Translations under genes and position numbers: made by a program | Shown: piece by piece, positions 1-9,156 of the stretch | Numbering within the stretch: the first letter of the stretch is position 1 | How the letters are laid out: each line of letters opens with the position of its first letter | The notes under the pieces: model-generated | What the model was told of the DNA's origin: nothing | Seen by the model: the letters and a program-made list of their open reading frames with translations, nothing else | Databases searched by the model: none | Source: Parachlorella kessleri | Lineage: Eukaryota > Chlorophyta > Trebouxiophyceae > Chlorellales > Chlorellaceae | DNA: 17,858 nt | Assembly: GCA_001598975.1 (NCBI GenBank) | Contig: BBXU01001259.1 | Location: 1 to 17,858 of the forward strand | Direction: 5' to 3'

Positions 1-694
1 CCCCCCTACCCCGGGGCCCCCTTATCACTTTCCAAGCTTGAGAGACAGCTTGAGGGGACGTCTTCAGGTGCAGCTTTGTTGCCTGCGCATGTTCCTGCGA
101 GACCTGAATTACATAAGTACTGCCACGCCATGGCGGCAATTAATACAGGCGGTGCATCCGGTACTGTTCCCTCAGGGCCTGGATATGATCTGCTCACACA
201 GCCTGCCACCATAACCGCTACCCTAAGCACCTGCTACACTCGGCATGCATAGAACCATCCACTGCAAAAATTGATAATAACTCAGCTTCAAGCCAAGTCA
301 TGTGATCATCTAACACACTGCATCACTTGATAAGCCACCAGAGCATAGGCAGCATCCCGCACTGCCAGCCACTGGTATCTGTTCTCCGCACTGCTACAGC
401 CAGAACATGTTTGTACAAACTGAGGAACTGAAGGCGTTCCTTGCATCCATACCACGCATCCAGTCTTGAGAGCTCATACTACATACCCTTCAAGGGCCTA
501 CACTGCAACATCAAAGATGCACAAGCCTGCACCTCATCTGCATGATGCATGCCACCAGTCCAATCACACATGTACAGCTACGCTGCAGAGAACATAAGTG
601 CCCACACTACAGGGCACAAATATAGCCGTGCGTTCTACTCGCTACGACACTGTTAAGCGCACACAGGTTCATTTTTATCAGTGCAACCTGCTCC
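1..694. other. Region without a supported gene
   Basis: No reading frame here has a recognisable domain. The only open frames are short, and I could not link them by splice sites to a known family. It may hold upstream exons or the 5' region of the small plus-strand exon at 740-907, because CACACAG followed by GTTCAT near 661-672 has a splice-donor-like shape, but nothing confirms this. Confidence 0.4.
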
Positions 695-907
695 ATGCTT
701 ACCTACGAACCTGCCAAACTCATCACATCCGCTTCGCAGGGAGCGCTACCCGCCGCCCTGGACCAATACCTCAATCAAAGGGGAGGCTGGCCTTTGGGAA
801 AAAGCCGGAAAATTGCGAAAATAGCACAGCAAGCAGGGACGAAAAAGCAGCCAGCCGGGGTGAACATCAACAACAATATGCAGTTTTACTCGTCAGCGAG
901 CAAATGA
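695..907 (+). CDS. Possible small protein or terminal exon, function unknown
   Basis: The frame is open from an ATG at 695 to a TGA at 905-907 (70 residues). From 740 onward it looks like real coding sequence: a basic, Lys/Gln-rich stretch containing NQRGGWPLGKSRKIAKIAQQ, ending near a run of Asn and NMQFYSSASK. A pyrimidine-rich stretch ending in GCAG sits at 736-739 with the exon in phase 0. It matches the GCAG acceptors of the other genes, so 740-907 may be the last exon of a spliced gene whose upstream exons I could not find. No transmembrane segment is visible in these residues. I do not recognise the family. The gene would be convergent with the DP gene, whose 3' end lies just downstream on the other strand. 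Confidence 0.35.
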   Translation: MLTYEPAKLITSASQGALPAALDQYLNQRGGWPLGKSRKIAKIAQQAGTKKQPAGVNINNNMQFYSSASK

Positions 908-1002
908 AATTTATTAGAGGGAAAAGAGTTGGTAGCGCTTGCAAACTGTAGCTGTGGACCTGGGACTAAGCATGCTTCCGCTGGCCACCTACCTGAACCT
1001 TA

Positions 1003-1007
1003 TTACA
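1003..1007 (-). terminator. Candidate poly(A) signal TGTAA for the DP gene
   Basis: TGTAA, read on the minus strand, lies about 210 nt past the DP stop codon. TGTAA is the usual polyadenylation signal of chlorophyte nuclear genes. The motif is only five bases, so chance occurrence is possible; the distance and the similar spacing at two other genes here are the support. Confidence 0.35.
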
Positions 1008-1216
1008 GTGCTGGGAAAGGCCTAACAAACCTCTGGTATGCGTTTGGCAGTCACGCCTCCACCGAACAAATCCAATGACGAGGCCTTTGCAGCCCCAGCC
1101 TTGCCTCACCCACTGTATCACTCACTTACTGCCATGCTCCTCATCCTAGGTAGACCCAACCCCAGGGGACCCTGCTTCGCCATTGCTGCGAGTGCCGCGC
1201 TCAAATCCAAAGACGG

Positions 1217-4200
1217 TCAGTGGGTGAACGGCAGCAGCCCATCCCAGCCTCCCAGATCCAAAGCGGGGTTCAGCATGCCGTCAGTGCATGCGCTCTGGAA
1301 GGCGTGCACGTCCGCATCCCGCCAAACACCCTCCTGGCTTCCTGACCCCTCTTCCCACTGCTGCTGCTGCGGCTGCACCTGGGGTGGCATCTGCGGCAGG
1401 TCAGGCTGGTGCTGCTGCTGCCCATGGCCTGGCTGCACTGTCTGAGGCGCCCGCTCTTGCGGTTGCCCGCGCTCTCTCTGAGAATCCTGCTGCGGCTCCT
1501 GCTGCCAGAACCACTGCTGTGGCCACTGCAGCGAGCCCTGCACGAGGGCGTCCAACCCCTCCTGCAGTAACAGCTGCGGGGACTGCCCTGCTGCAGCCGC
1601 GTCTTGCCCCCAGCCCATGAAGCCCCCGCTGTGACTCCCCCACTTTTGGGGTCCCCCATGGAATGGCAGGGGGCACACCAGTTCCCCGTGTGGGGCCCTC
1701 GGTGCCCCTCCTGCTGCTGTTGGCGCCGGTGCCACCCGCGCTCCCGCCGCAGCCGCAGCTGCCGCAGCGGGCGAGGGGGTCAGCCGGGGGTACATGCCAA
1801 TGTGGCCTTTGCCTGCCGCCGCCGGGGTCAAACCCTTGACCCCATGCAGACCCCTCCCAGCTCCTCCACAGCCCCTGAGAGGTAGGAAGGTTCCATGGCC
1901 AACCCTGCTGCCAGTGCCTGGCCCTGCCAGCCCGCTTGGCACGCTGGTGCGGTGGGAGGGCGCGCTCCGGGCTGCCGCAAAGCGCCGCAGCAAGTCCTGG
2001 GGGGCGCCCCCCACTCCCAGCATGCGCAGCACGCTCTCGTCATCGTAGATCTGGAACGGCCAGCTGCATCGCAGAGCACACGACAGGCAGGTCATGCGGG
2101 GCGGCATGTAGGCGAGGGTGTGCAAAGCATGCAGGGGAAAAGAGGGGGCCTCAGTGGCCAGCGGGTTGGGTGGGACAAAAGTCTCAGGCCGGCCCATCGC
2201 AGGGGGCAGTGTGGCACTAAAACTCAGACCGCCCACCTACCTTCTCAGCACCCGTGCTAAGCTCGCTGCCCAAGTGCTCCCAGCCGTCGGCAAAGGCCCC
2301 TTGGAAGCCACAGGGGCTCTCACGCATACTGGCCCCGCAAGTCAACTGGCTTGTGGGCAGCTCAAGCATGGGCACTCCCATAGCCGGCAGATTACAACCT
2401 AAATTCGGGCACCCCCAAGCTGGCAGAATAGAAGACAGTTTCGGGCACCTTCGAGCTGGCAGAATGCAGAGGAGGGGGGGGGGGCTAGCAACCCTACCTG
2501 TGGAAGTTGAGCTGTGCCACCCTGCTGTCCTCACTAATGCTCACATCAACGTCGGCAGCACCCGGAGCCTGCACAGTTGAGCGCCAGGGACGGCAGTACA
2601 GCACGTCACATACAAGTCCAATGCAGCGGTGCAGCGCAAAGCAGGGCCAGGCACAGCCAGCGCGCTGCATGAGCGTGCATGGGCCCACAAACCCTGGCTT
2701 GTGTGATGTGTGTTGGTGGAGTGTGCCCGAGCTGAAGTCCTAGACAATCCGATATGACATTGTGGGGGTAGTGTCAGACGAGGCCCTGCAAGGCTAGGGT
2801 TGAGGGCGGCACAGGCACAGGTAGGGGCAGCGGCAGACGGCACCCAGACCAGAGCAGGCAAGGCAGGGAATGCCAGCGCGGTGTGGTTGGGAGGCAGCTG
2901 CACATGGAATATATACAAACAAACACAAGAATTGAATGAGATGAAAGAAAATGAACGAAAGAAATGAAAGGAAAAAAGACCTGGATGAGCATGAAGGGCA
3001 GCTGCAGGGGGTTGGGTGCCAGCTGTCCTGCCCCGCGCTGCTGCTGGAGCTTGGTCATGGGCGTGTCATGGTTACGTAATGCCAGGCTGCCCAGGCGGCA
3101 CAGCTGGTGCACCAGGCCCTGCGACAGCAGCAAGACAACGGATGGTGATGATGAAGTGCGTGACGTGCCTGTCGCGCACAAGAAAGACCGAGAAGTGCAG
3201 GCCCAGCCGCTTAGGGCAGGAAGTGCTGATGCCGAGGCCAAGATGTGCCCAGGCCTGGCAATGACACCGTCGCACGCAGCACACATAGCCCAGGCCAGCA
3301 TGCCGTGCGCACTGGGAGGGCAGCAGCAGGGGTGGCTGTGGGTCCACCCAAGGTGCAGTCTGGGGACGTCCACTCCCAACAACGAACACAATTTCTCAGC
3401 CGGGGAATAGGTTCTGCGGGCAACCCGTCCTGACTACCCTCGCCTCCCAGGGTCACAAACAGCCTGCCTGACTTGCCTCCAGCAGCCCAACCTTCTCTTC
3501 CACTCGGGCCGCCACCCCTGACCGCTCTGCCTCCAACGCGTGGTTGGAGTTGGCGGCCAGGCCCTGCAGGCACGGGTAACAGATAACAAAAGGAAAAAAC
3601 TGGGCACCGATGGCAGATGGTACAAGGAGCGAACTGGTACAAAACATGCAGGACAGCTGTCGGATAATAGGGTCAGTGACGAGCGGGAACAGGAGCTGCT
3701 TGTTGGCAAGAGTGATTTGATCCACCTCCCTGCCCTGGTATGCAGGGCCGCCCTGGCTCCCACCCCCACTGAGCCCACACTGGTGGGCAGCAGGCCAGGT
3801 GAGCATACGGCGGGCGGCGTGGGTTTACTTTATATATTATAGGGTGGCCAGAATTTAAAAAGAATATATTTATATATATATTCAGATATATTGTTTTTAA
3901 AAAATAAAAAGTATATATATGAACATATGATTTTTCGTTTTAATAAGTTTACCACTTGTAGCATTAACTGATGCTCCAGAAGCTTGGCAAATAGGTTTTC
4001 TTATGTGCCCCAGGCACGTCAGCATGCCCCAGCAGGCATGGCATGGTGCCCAGCAGGCGTGGCAGCCTGCCCAACGACCCTACACAGCCCGACACATGCC
4101 TTCTCCGCATTTCCGTCCACATGAATAAACACCCAACACTGGCCCCCGGTGGGCCAATAGATGCATGTGGCAGGTCAGACATAGCCATAGACATAGCCAT

Positions 4201-6735
4201 GAAGAAGAGCAAGAGAGACAGATGCAAGGAGGAGCTTACGAGAAGGTTAAGGGATTTCCACTTAGCCCCCCCTGGACCCACCTGCGGCCATCCGCCCCAC
4301 ACAATCTCCTTCTTCTCTTTGCGGATCACCCCCACAGCCATCAGTACATTCAGGGCGTCATACACCCTGCGCCGAATATTCTTCTCATCATAGTTTCCGT
4401 CAGTGCCACCTGCAGTGGTGAGGGAGCCCTGCATTTACCCATGCTCATGCCAACGGCACGCCAGGTCAGCGCCTCTTGGACACCACATAGGAACGGTCTC
4501 ATGATCATGAAAGGCACCGAACATGTGTACCCAGTCATAAAAAGCAGCATGGAATGGCCCTCCCCGCCCTCCCCCCTCCGCACGCTACAACCGTACCTTC
4601 CGCCCTGCCTTGCTGCTGCAGGTGCTTCACCAGCTCGTCGGCCACCTCATGGTAGGTGGTCCTGCCTTTCAGCTCCACAACCTCACACACCTTGAGGCTG
4701 CAGGTGGTGTGGGGCGGGGTGGGGAGGGCAGCAGGGGCCATGTCACAGCACAGCAGGTGCCACATCGTGGCACAGCAGGGGACATGTCAAGGCACAGTAG
4801 GGACACGTCACGGCACAGCAGGAGGCTGGCCATACCAACTTCCACACCCGAGCCTTTAAGGCAGCAGAGGGCGGCATACTTGTCGTGCCATCCACTGGGT
4901 TTTCTGCATGGTGCTGTCAGAGGTGTGGGGTGCCATGCCACCCCTGGCCGCTGGGTGTGCAATGCCGGCTTTCGCGGCCCAGGAGCAATGGCATATAAAC
5001 CCACCTGGCAGCCCCGCCTGGCACCTACGCCTCGCCGGGCGTGACGCCACCTAGTTCAGCGACCTTTCCACATCAAGCCCCCTCCACACCCGGGGTTTGT
5101 GAGCGCATCCCAGGAGCTGTCGAATACGCCATTGTTGATAATAGGTATGTGTACTACTATGTACAACTGTAACATGGCTGGAAGTGCGGCACTGGTGTGA
5201 ACTGACCTGAACTGGCGGAGCCCCTTGCCGGCATGTCGCGCTGGCGTCAGGGAACCCGCCCTGGCAGGCAGCGGAGAGATGGGCGCTGGGGTGTCCCCGC
5301 CACCCGTGGCCGCGGCAGCACAGGCTGCGGCAGCAGCTGCGGCGCTGCTACTGCCGGTCCTGGGTGTGCTGCAAGCAGGCCCAGCAGTGCACCCCCTCAT
5401 TACTCGTAGATGCGCATGGTATGCGAGTACCCCTCGTGCCGAAAGACTTTTGCAGGTGGCGACAGGACGCCGCAAACCTGGCGTTGTCACGCGCCACTTG
5501 AGATACAGGGATCCGACCCATCGGATGTGTCAAGTAGCTTGAAACGACACTAGCACACACCCCTTCCCCCCTACACCCCCCAGCTTGGAATTCTAACTGA
5601 GAATGCTTGACAAGGTGAGACAATTACCAGTAGCCTAGCCCAGCTCGATACCCACATCCTAGCTTAGCAAGAGGGTGGCGGAAGGAGGCAAAAGGTAGAT
5701 ACAGCTGAGGCCCCCAGCTAAAATTCGCATACACCACCCAAGTACAGATGTTGTTGCATACGGCTTCGCTGCCCCCTCCCGTGACGTTCGCCGCCTGTGG
5801 CCCCCCCCCCCCCCCCACACACCCACCCACCCACCCACACTTCCTACCCTGCCCCACTCACCGCTTCCGCTTGTTCGTCGATTGAAGATGCGTCGGGTGC
5901 TGCTGCTGCTTGTTGCCACCCAGCCCTCCTGCTCCCATTGCCAAGGCGGCACCCGCCTTGCCTGCTGCTGCAGGTGCCGCTGCCGGCTCCTGGGCAAATG
6001 CAGTGGGCATTGTCCCACGCCGGGGTCTCAGAGTGGGTCCAGCCAGCTGCTCCCTCTCCTGCTTCGGCCAGCACTGCCATACATGTTCCTGCTGCCCTGC
6101 CTCCAACCATTGCTGCGGCTGCTGGCTCTGTTCACGCTGCTCCTGACCTGCTTGTCGCAACGCCTGCTGCTGCTCCTTGTCATGCAAGGGCTGCTGTCCC
6201 AGGGGCCCCAACTGCCATGGAGGGACTGAAGTGACACCCTCTTTCGCCGGCATCCCCTCTTTTTGCTGCCATCGTGCATCACCCTGAGGCAGAACTCCAT
6301 GCTGCATGTGCTGGGCCTGCTCTGCCTGCCCGGGAACTGCTGCCAAGCAGGCACCGGCCCTGCCAGGAGCGCTGTGCTGGGTCAGCTGCGCATGCTGTGC
6401 CTGCTGTGCAACCTCGGCCCGGGCCCTTCCCGCCAGTGCCAACGCCTCAATGGCAGCTTGCAGACAGGTCACGATAGCCGAGTCCGCTGCATGGAGCACA
6501 GGTGTGCAAGTTCTTATGTAAGCATTGCTATCCAATCTCAGTGTTCAGCTACCGCTATGCCGAGGTTTAGGCGTGCAGGTTGCTTACTAATGTGAGGATA
6601 CCTGGTCAACAAACATGCCACCCGCCATGGCCAGACAGTGCACCTGTGGATGAGTATGACACAGCTGACAGGTCGGCCCAGCAGCCTTGTGAGGTCACAA
6701 GTGGAGACGATGCACCCGACCCTACCTGCTGCCAT
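1217..6735 (-). CDS. DP1: E2F dimerisation partner DP transcription factor
   Basis: DP binds E2F and contributes half of the DNA-binding unit at cell-cycle promoters in the nucleus. Coding exons, 5' to 3': 6735-6726, 6486-5862, 5368-5207, 4697-4597, 4409-4282, 3563-3477, 3118-2981, 2568-2498, 2063-1217 (stop). All phases agree, giving about 722 residues. A basic NKRKR patch lies near 208-212. The winged-helix DNA-binding domain runs about 258-342, opening with GKGLRQF, then [18 protein letters not shown] and the DP signature [13 protein letters not shown] (312-324). A coiled coil follows (343-395), then the DP dimerisation region with [16 protein letters not shown] and [15 protein letters not shown] (to about 457). 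Gln/Ala-rich extensions at both ends make it much longer than usual DPs (roughly 290-450). Intron 3476-3119 has a GC donor (GAG|GCAAGT). The start is the least certain part: ATGGC at 6735 gives a 10-nt first coding exon, but the frame stays open upstream to an ATG at 7005. Conserved core about 0.95 sure, N-terminus about 0.5. Confidence 0.9.
2370..2476. repeat. About 36-bp minisatellite, 3 copies, in a DP intron
   Basis: Three degenerate copies start near 2370, 2407 and 2443. The core reads TCGGGCACC, then a variable 4-6 bases, then AGCTGGCAGAAT; the first copy is the most diverged. The array lies within the last DP intron (2497-2064), next to an 11-base G run (2474-2484) close to the donor side. 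Confidence 0.7.
2935..2980 (-). other. Pyrimidine-rich tract directly after a DP splice donor
   Basis: On the transcribed (minus) strand, the first ~45 nt of intron 2980-2569, starting with GTCTTTTTTCC, are almost all T and C. Pyrimidine tracts normally precede acceptors rather than follow donors. It may be an intronic splicing enhancer or a simple-sequence expansion. Confidence 0.5.
3822..3976. other. AT-rich island inside a DP intron
   Basis: About 150 bases of almost pure A and T (long TATATA and A/T runs) interrupt otherwise GC-rich DNA in intron 4281-3564. It begins near TTTATATATTATAGGGTGG and ends near TTAACTGATGC. An imperfect palindrome, GAATATATTTATATATATATTC in outline, lies near 3862-3883. 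No reading frame of note. Candidates are an inserted organelle DNA fragment, a small transposon remnant or a matrix-attachment-like element; the sequence does not decide among them. Confidence 0.7.
4728..4831. repeat. About 21-bp minisatellite, 5 copies, in a DP intron
   Basis: Five degenerate units of about 21-22 bp, each beginning GCACAGCAGG or a close variant and followed by a variable core such as GACATGTCA. The array lies in intron 5206-4698, just upstream of the acceptor of the exon encoding the middle of the winged-helix domain. Confidence 0.75.
5801..5840. repeat. C16 run followed by CCCA/CACC simple repeat
   Basis: Sixteen consecutive C (5801-5816) are followed by ACAC and tandem CCCA units, just past the donor at 5861-5860 in DP intron 5861-5369. 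On the transcribed strand this is a G-rich run. The run length is prone to sequencing error. Confidence 0.9.
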
Positions 6736-7754
6736 CTCAGTCCTGCCAAGAGGCAGTTCAGCTGGACGGCAGGGCCCTGTAGTGGGGAAATGCTTGGGAG
6801 TGTCCACAGAGGCCACCTCTGCAGGAGGGGGGGGTTCTGCGGCTATACCAGGCCCCTGCTGCAGCCAACCACCTGCACAGAGCGCAGGGCTGCGGGAGGT
6901 GGCCTGGGCTCCCGGCCACGTCCAGGGCCGGGCAGAACTTACAACAGCAGGTGCTGGGAGGAGGCGTTGCAACCAGGCGAGGTGTCTCATAGGCCCCCAG
7001 CACATGCCCTTGACGATAGGGCAACTAGCCCAAGGCCAACATACTGGGTGGCCGAGCCTGGCATACTCTTGAGCTGGGCCCTAGACATGCACGCACTCAG
7101 GCGCTGGACCTACAACTGGGCCGGGTTTAGCCACAATACGTACTTTGAAAGCTGTTGGGGTCTGCCACCTGGCAAACACCCAACTTGCCCTGTGCTGATG
7201 TGAGGTCGTACACGCCCTGTAAGCAGGACCACCATGTCACAGCGGTGCGCTGCCGACCGGATAGGCTACATGGTTTGGTAGTAAAGAAAGTGGGCCATCG
7301 CGACCTGAACACATATTAGAAACTGGAGGACCGGAGCTAACACGCTTTCCGCCACTGGGTTCCCCTGCCCTTACCGCTTCGCTAAATCCTCGGAGGAAGA
7401 CCTCTTGAAAGCCATCACGGGGGTCTGGATTGTTTGGAGAGGTTTGGATCGGATGCTCCATGCCTACCTACCTACCCACGCAAGGCCAGCAATGCCAGCC
7501 TAAGGGACCCAACAAAAGGGTGCCAAACAAACACCTGCTACTAATGCTGCTTCAGGGAACAACGAATGCCACCAAGGGCTGCCTCCAGAACCGAAGGAAT
7601 ACGGAAAGTGCACCAGTCTGGACTACCAGCCAAGTAGTCATGTTAGTCACACCGGCGGCCAGCGGCCGCCATCCACTTGGACCAGCGATTAGGGGGTTGA
7701 AATTCAGGAGGGCCACATCTTGCCAAGGCCATGGCATCCTGATAGTTTATATAG

Positions 7755-7808
7755 GGTGGCAGAAAATGCGATCAGAGGGGGGGTACGGATGTACTGGGCT
7801 GACAGGGG
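7755..7808 (+). repeat. Interspersed repeat head, copy 1
   Basis: Begins GGTGGCAGAAAATGCGATCA and ends with GGCTGACAGGGG after about 54 bases. The same frame of conserved ends (GGTGGCAG...ATGCGAaCA and ctGACAGGG) at nearly the same spacing recurs at 7829, 8033, 8656-8710 (inverted) and 12177-12230 (inverted). Preceded by GATAGTTTATATAGG. Confidence 0.6.
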
Positions 7809-7816
7809 TCTATGCC

Positions 7817-8224
7817 GTTATTGGCATGGGTGGCAGGTAATGCGAGCAGTGTAGTAAGAGCTGAGCTGTGCGAACAGGACTGGATTCAGAATGCGCCGGA
7901 GTCTTGCCTGACTTTTGAGCCAGTAGTTCTTTTCCCAAAAATAAAGAAGAGTAGATGCAGCTCAACTGAAGCAGGGGCAGTAGAGAACAAGGTCAGGCCT
8001 GAAAGAAAGCCAGCTTTAACGTTGTTAGCATGGGTTGCAGGTAATGCGAACAGGGAGTAAGAGTTGAGTTGGACTGACAGGGCTGGATTTAGAATGTGCC
8101 TGAGTCTGGCCTTAAGGCTGATCCAGAAGTTCTCTCCCCGAGAAAAGCTAAGGCCACTGGGAGTGGAGGGGCAGCTGACCTAAAGCAGGGGCAGTGGAGA
8201 ACAAGGGCAAGCCTGAACTAATGT
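7817..8224 (+). repeat. 204-bp direct tandem repeat, 2 copies
   Basis: Two diverged copies start at 7817 and 8021. Each begins with the repeat head (GGTGGCAGGTAATGCGAGCA at 7829; GGTTGCAGGTAATGCGAACA at 8033). Each continues through an 'AGAATGYGCC.GAGTCT' block and ends with 'AAGCAGGGGCAGT.GAGAACAAGG'. Copies differ at many sites and by small indels, so the duplication is not recent. A fragment of the same middle part recurs at about 8342-8395. Confidence 0.8.
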
Positions 8225-8393
8225 CAGCAAAGAGCAGCAGGAAGCGCAGCAGGCAGACAGGCTGCAGGAGATGGATAAGGCTGCAAGCAAGCGCGAGCGT
8301 ACCTTGGGGGCGAAAGCCCTGGCAGAAGGATTACGCTGTGTGTCTTGCCTGAGCTCTGAGCCACTGTTTGGGTGCTCGTTCTCTAAATTGTAG
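8217..8393 (+). pseudogene. Coding-like exon fragment inside the repeat region
   Basis: A frame open from 8217 to a TAG at 8391-8393 has a charged, helix-forming composition (KEQQEAQQADRLQEMDKAAS, then KRERTLGAKALAEGL) that looks like real coiled-coil coding sequence. It is preceded by a splice-acceptor shape with a branch-point-like CTAAT (ending AATGTCAG at 8226). It has no upstream partner exon that I can find, and its 3' end overlaps a copy of the local repeat. It may be a captured or decayed gene fragment, or a chance frame. No family recognised. Confidence 0.3.
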
Positions 8394-8655
8394 ACCATCT
8401 ATGACCGAAACACAGCCAACTGTCATAGCCTGCAGCTGGATTTGGTTGGTTGCCTGTGACATGCACCCATGCCATGTTATGACAGCACTGCTGGCCAGGC
8501 TTAACCTGACCATTACCTGGCACCACCAAAAAATGGCACTTTAGCCACTATCAATGCACTGGCCTCAAGCAACGCTACTCCCAGACTCTCTGACACGCAG
8601 CAAGGCCTGGCAGGCTGTCGACAGAAAGCCAAACCCCAAGTATAACAGCACCCAG

Positions 8656-8710
8656 CCCTGTCAGTACTGTTTGCAAGCCGATCTCCTCTCTGTTCGCATT
8701 GCCTGCCACC
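8656..8710 (-). repeat. Interspersed repeat head, inverted copy
   Basis: Read on the minus strand it begins GGTGGCAGGCAATGCGAACA and ends ACAGTACTGACAGGG after 55 bases. This matches the head of the 204-bp tandem units in opposite orientation, about 625 bp away. Confidence 0.65.
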
Positions 8711-9156
8711 TTTAACAAAACAGCAATAACAATAACCGGTGCAAGCCTCCTTGTCATTAGGAAGTGAAACCTTGGCACTAAAGCATGTTGTACATTCGTG
8801 GGCAGACGTGAAGGCAGATAACTGCGCCTAGCCGTGCAACAGCACAGCCAAAACAAAACAATTTCATGGAACGAAATTGGCCGCTTGCTAACAAAATATA
8901 GAACGGAGACTCGCATAGCATTACTCCTAGGGTCAGTGTGGGGAATGAAACAAAAGAATGGGACTAATCCGAGTTTTTTGTACCCAGAATTGGGCCAGGT
9001 TGCGCAGGCAACCCCGCCAACCTACCATTGGACACTGCATGGACTTGGTAGGTGCGCAGCCAGGTAGTCTGGACGAGTAGCTACCTCTGGATGCGGGCCA
9101 GGGGCACACCAAAGAGAACCTCGCATACAGCTCAGCACTTGACCTACACAAAGCAG

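Larger units (their letters stand above)
6736..9156. other. DP upstream region and repeat-rich spacer before FAD4
   Basis: From 6736 to about 7005 the minus-strand DP frame stays open and could be 5' UTR, intron or extra N-terminal coding. A pyrimidine-rich acceptor-like stretch (CCCCCCCCTCCTGCAG, minus strand) ends near 6823-6820. From about 7200 onward I see no gene with a recognisable product. The spacer holds the repeat copies and coding-like fragment listed separately, a short CCTA simple repeat near 7463-7479, and the 3' untranslated region of the minus-strand FAD4 gene at its right end. No TGTAA was seen on the minus strand in the few hundred bases past the FAD4 stop. Confidence 0.5.

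Noticed and set aside
1288..1885. Ala/Cys-rich open frames on the plus strand and in other minus frames
   Set aside because: They are frame shadows of the GC-rich, low-complexity last DP exon and have no family match.
5797..6477. Several Ala/Leu/Cys-rich plus-strand frames of 67-145 residues
   Set aside because: They mirror the Gln/Ala-rich long DP exon (6486-5862), whose own frame fits splice phases on both sides.
7201..7470. Possible tRNA or small RNA gene in the spacer
   Set aside because: No A/B box pair or cloverleaf could be made; the GTTCAA/GTTCGA-like strings here and near 9199 and 17270 have no matching partner arms.
7430..7840. Plus-strand frame of 136 residues
   Set aside because: It runs into the repeat copies, has no family resemblance and a composition like random translation.
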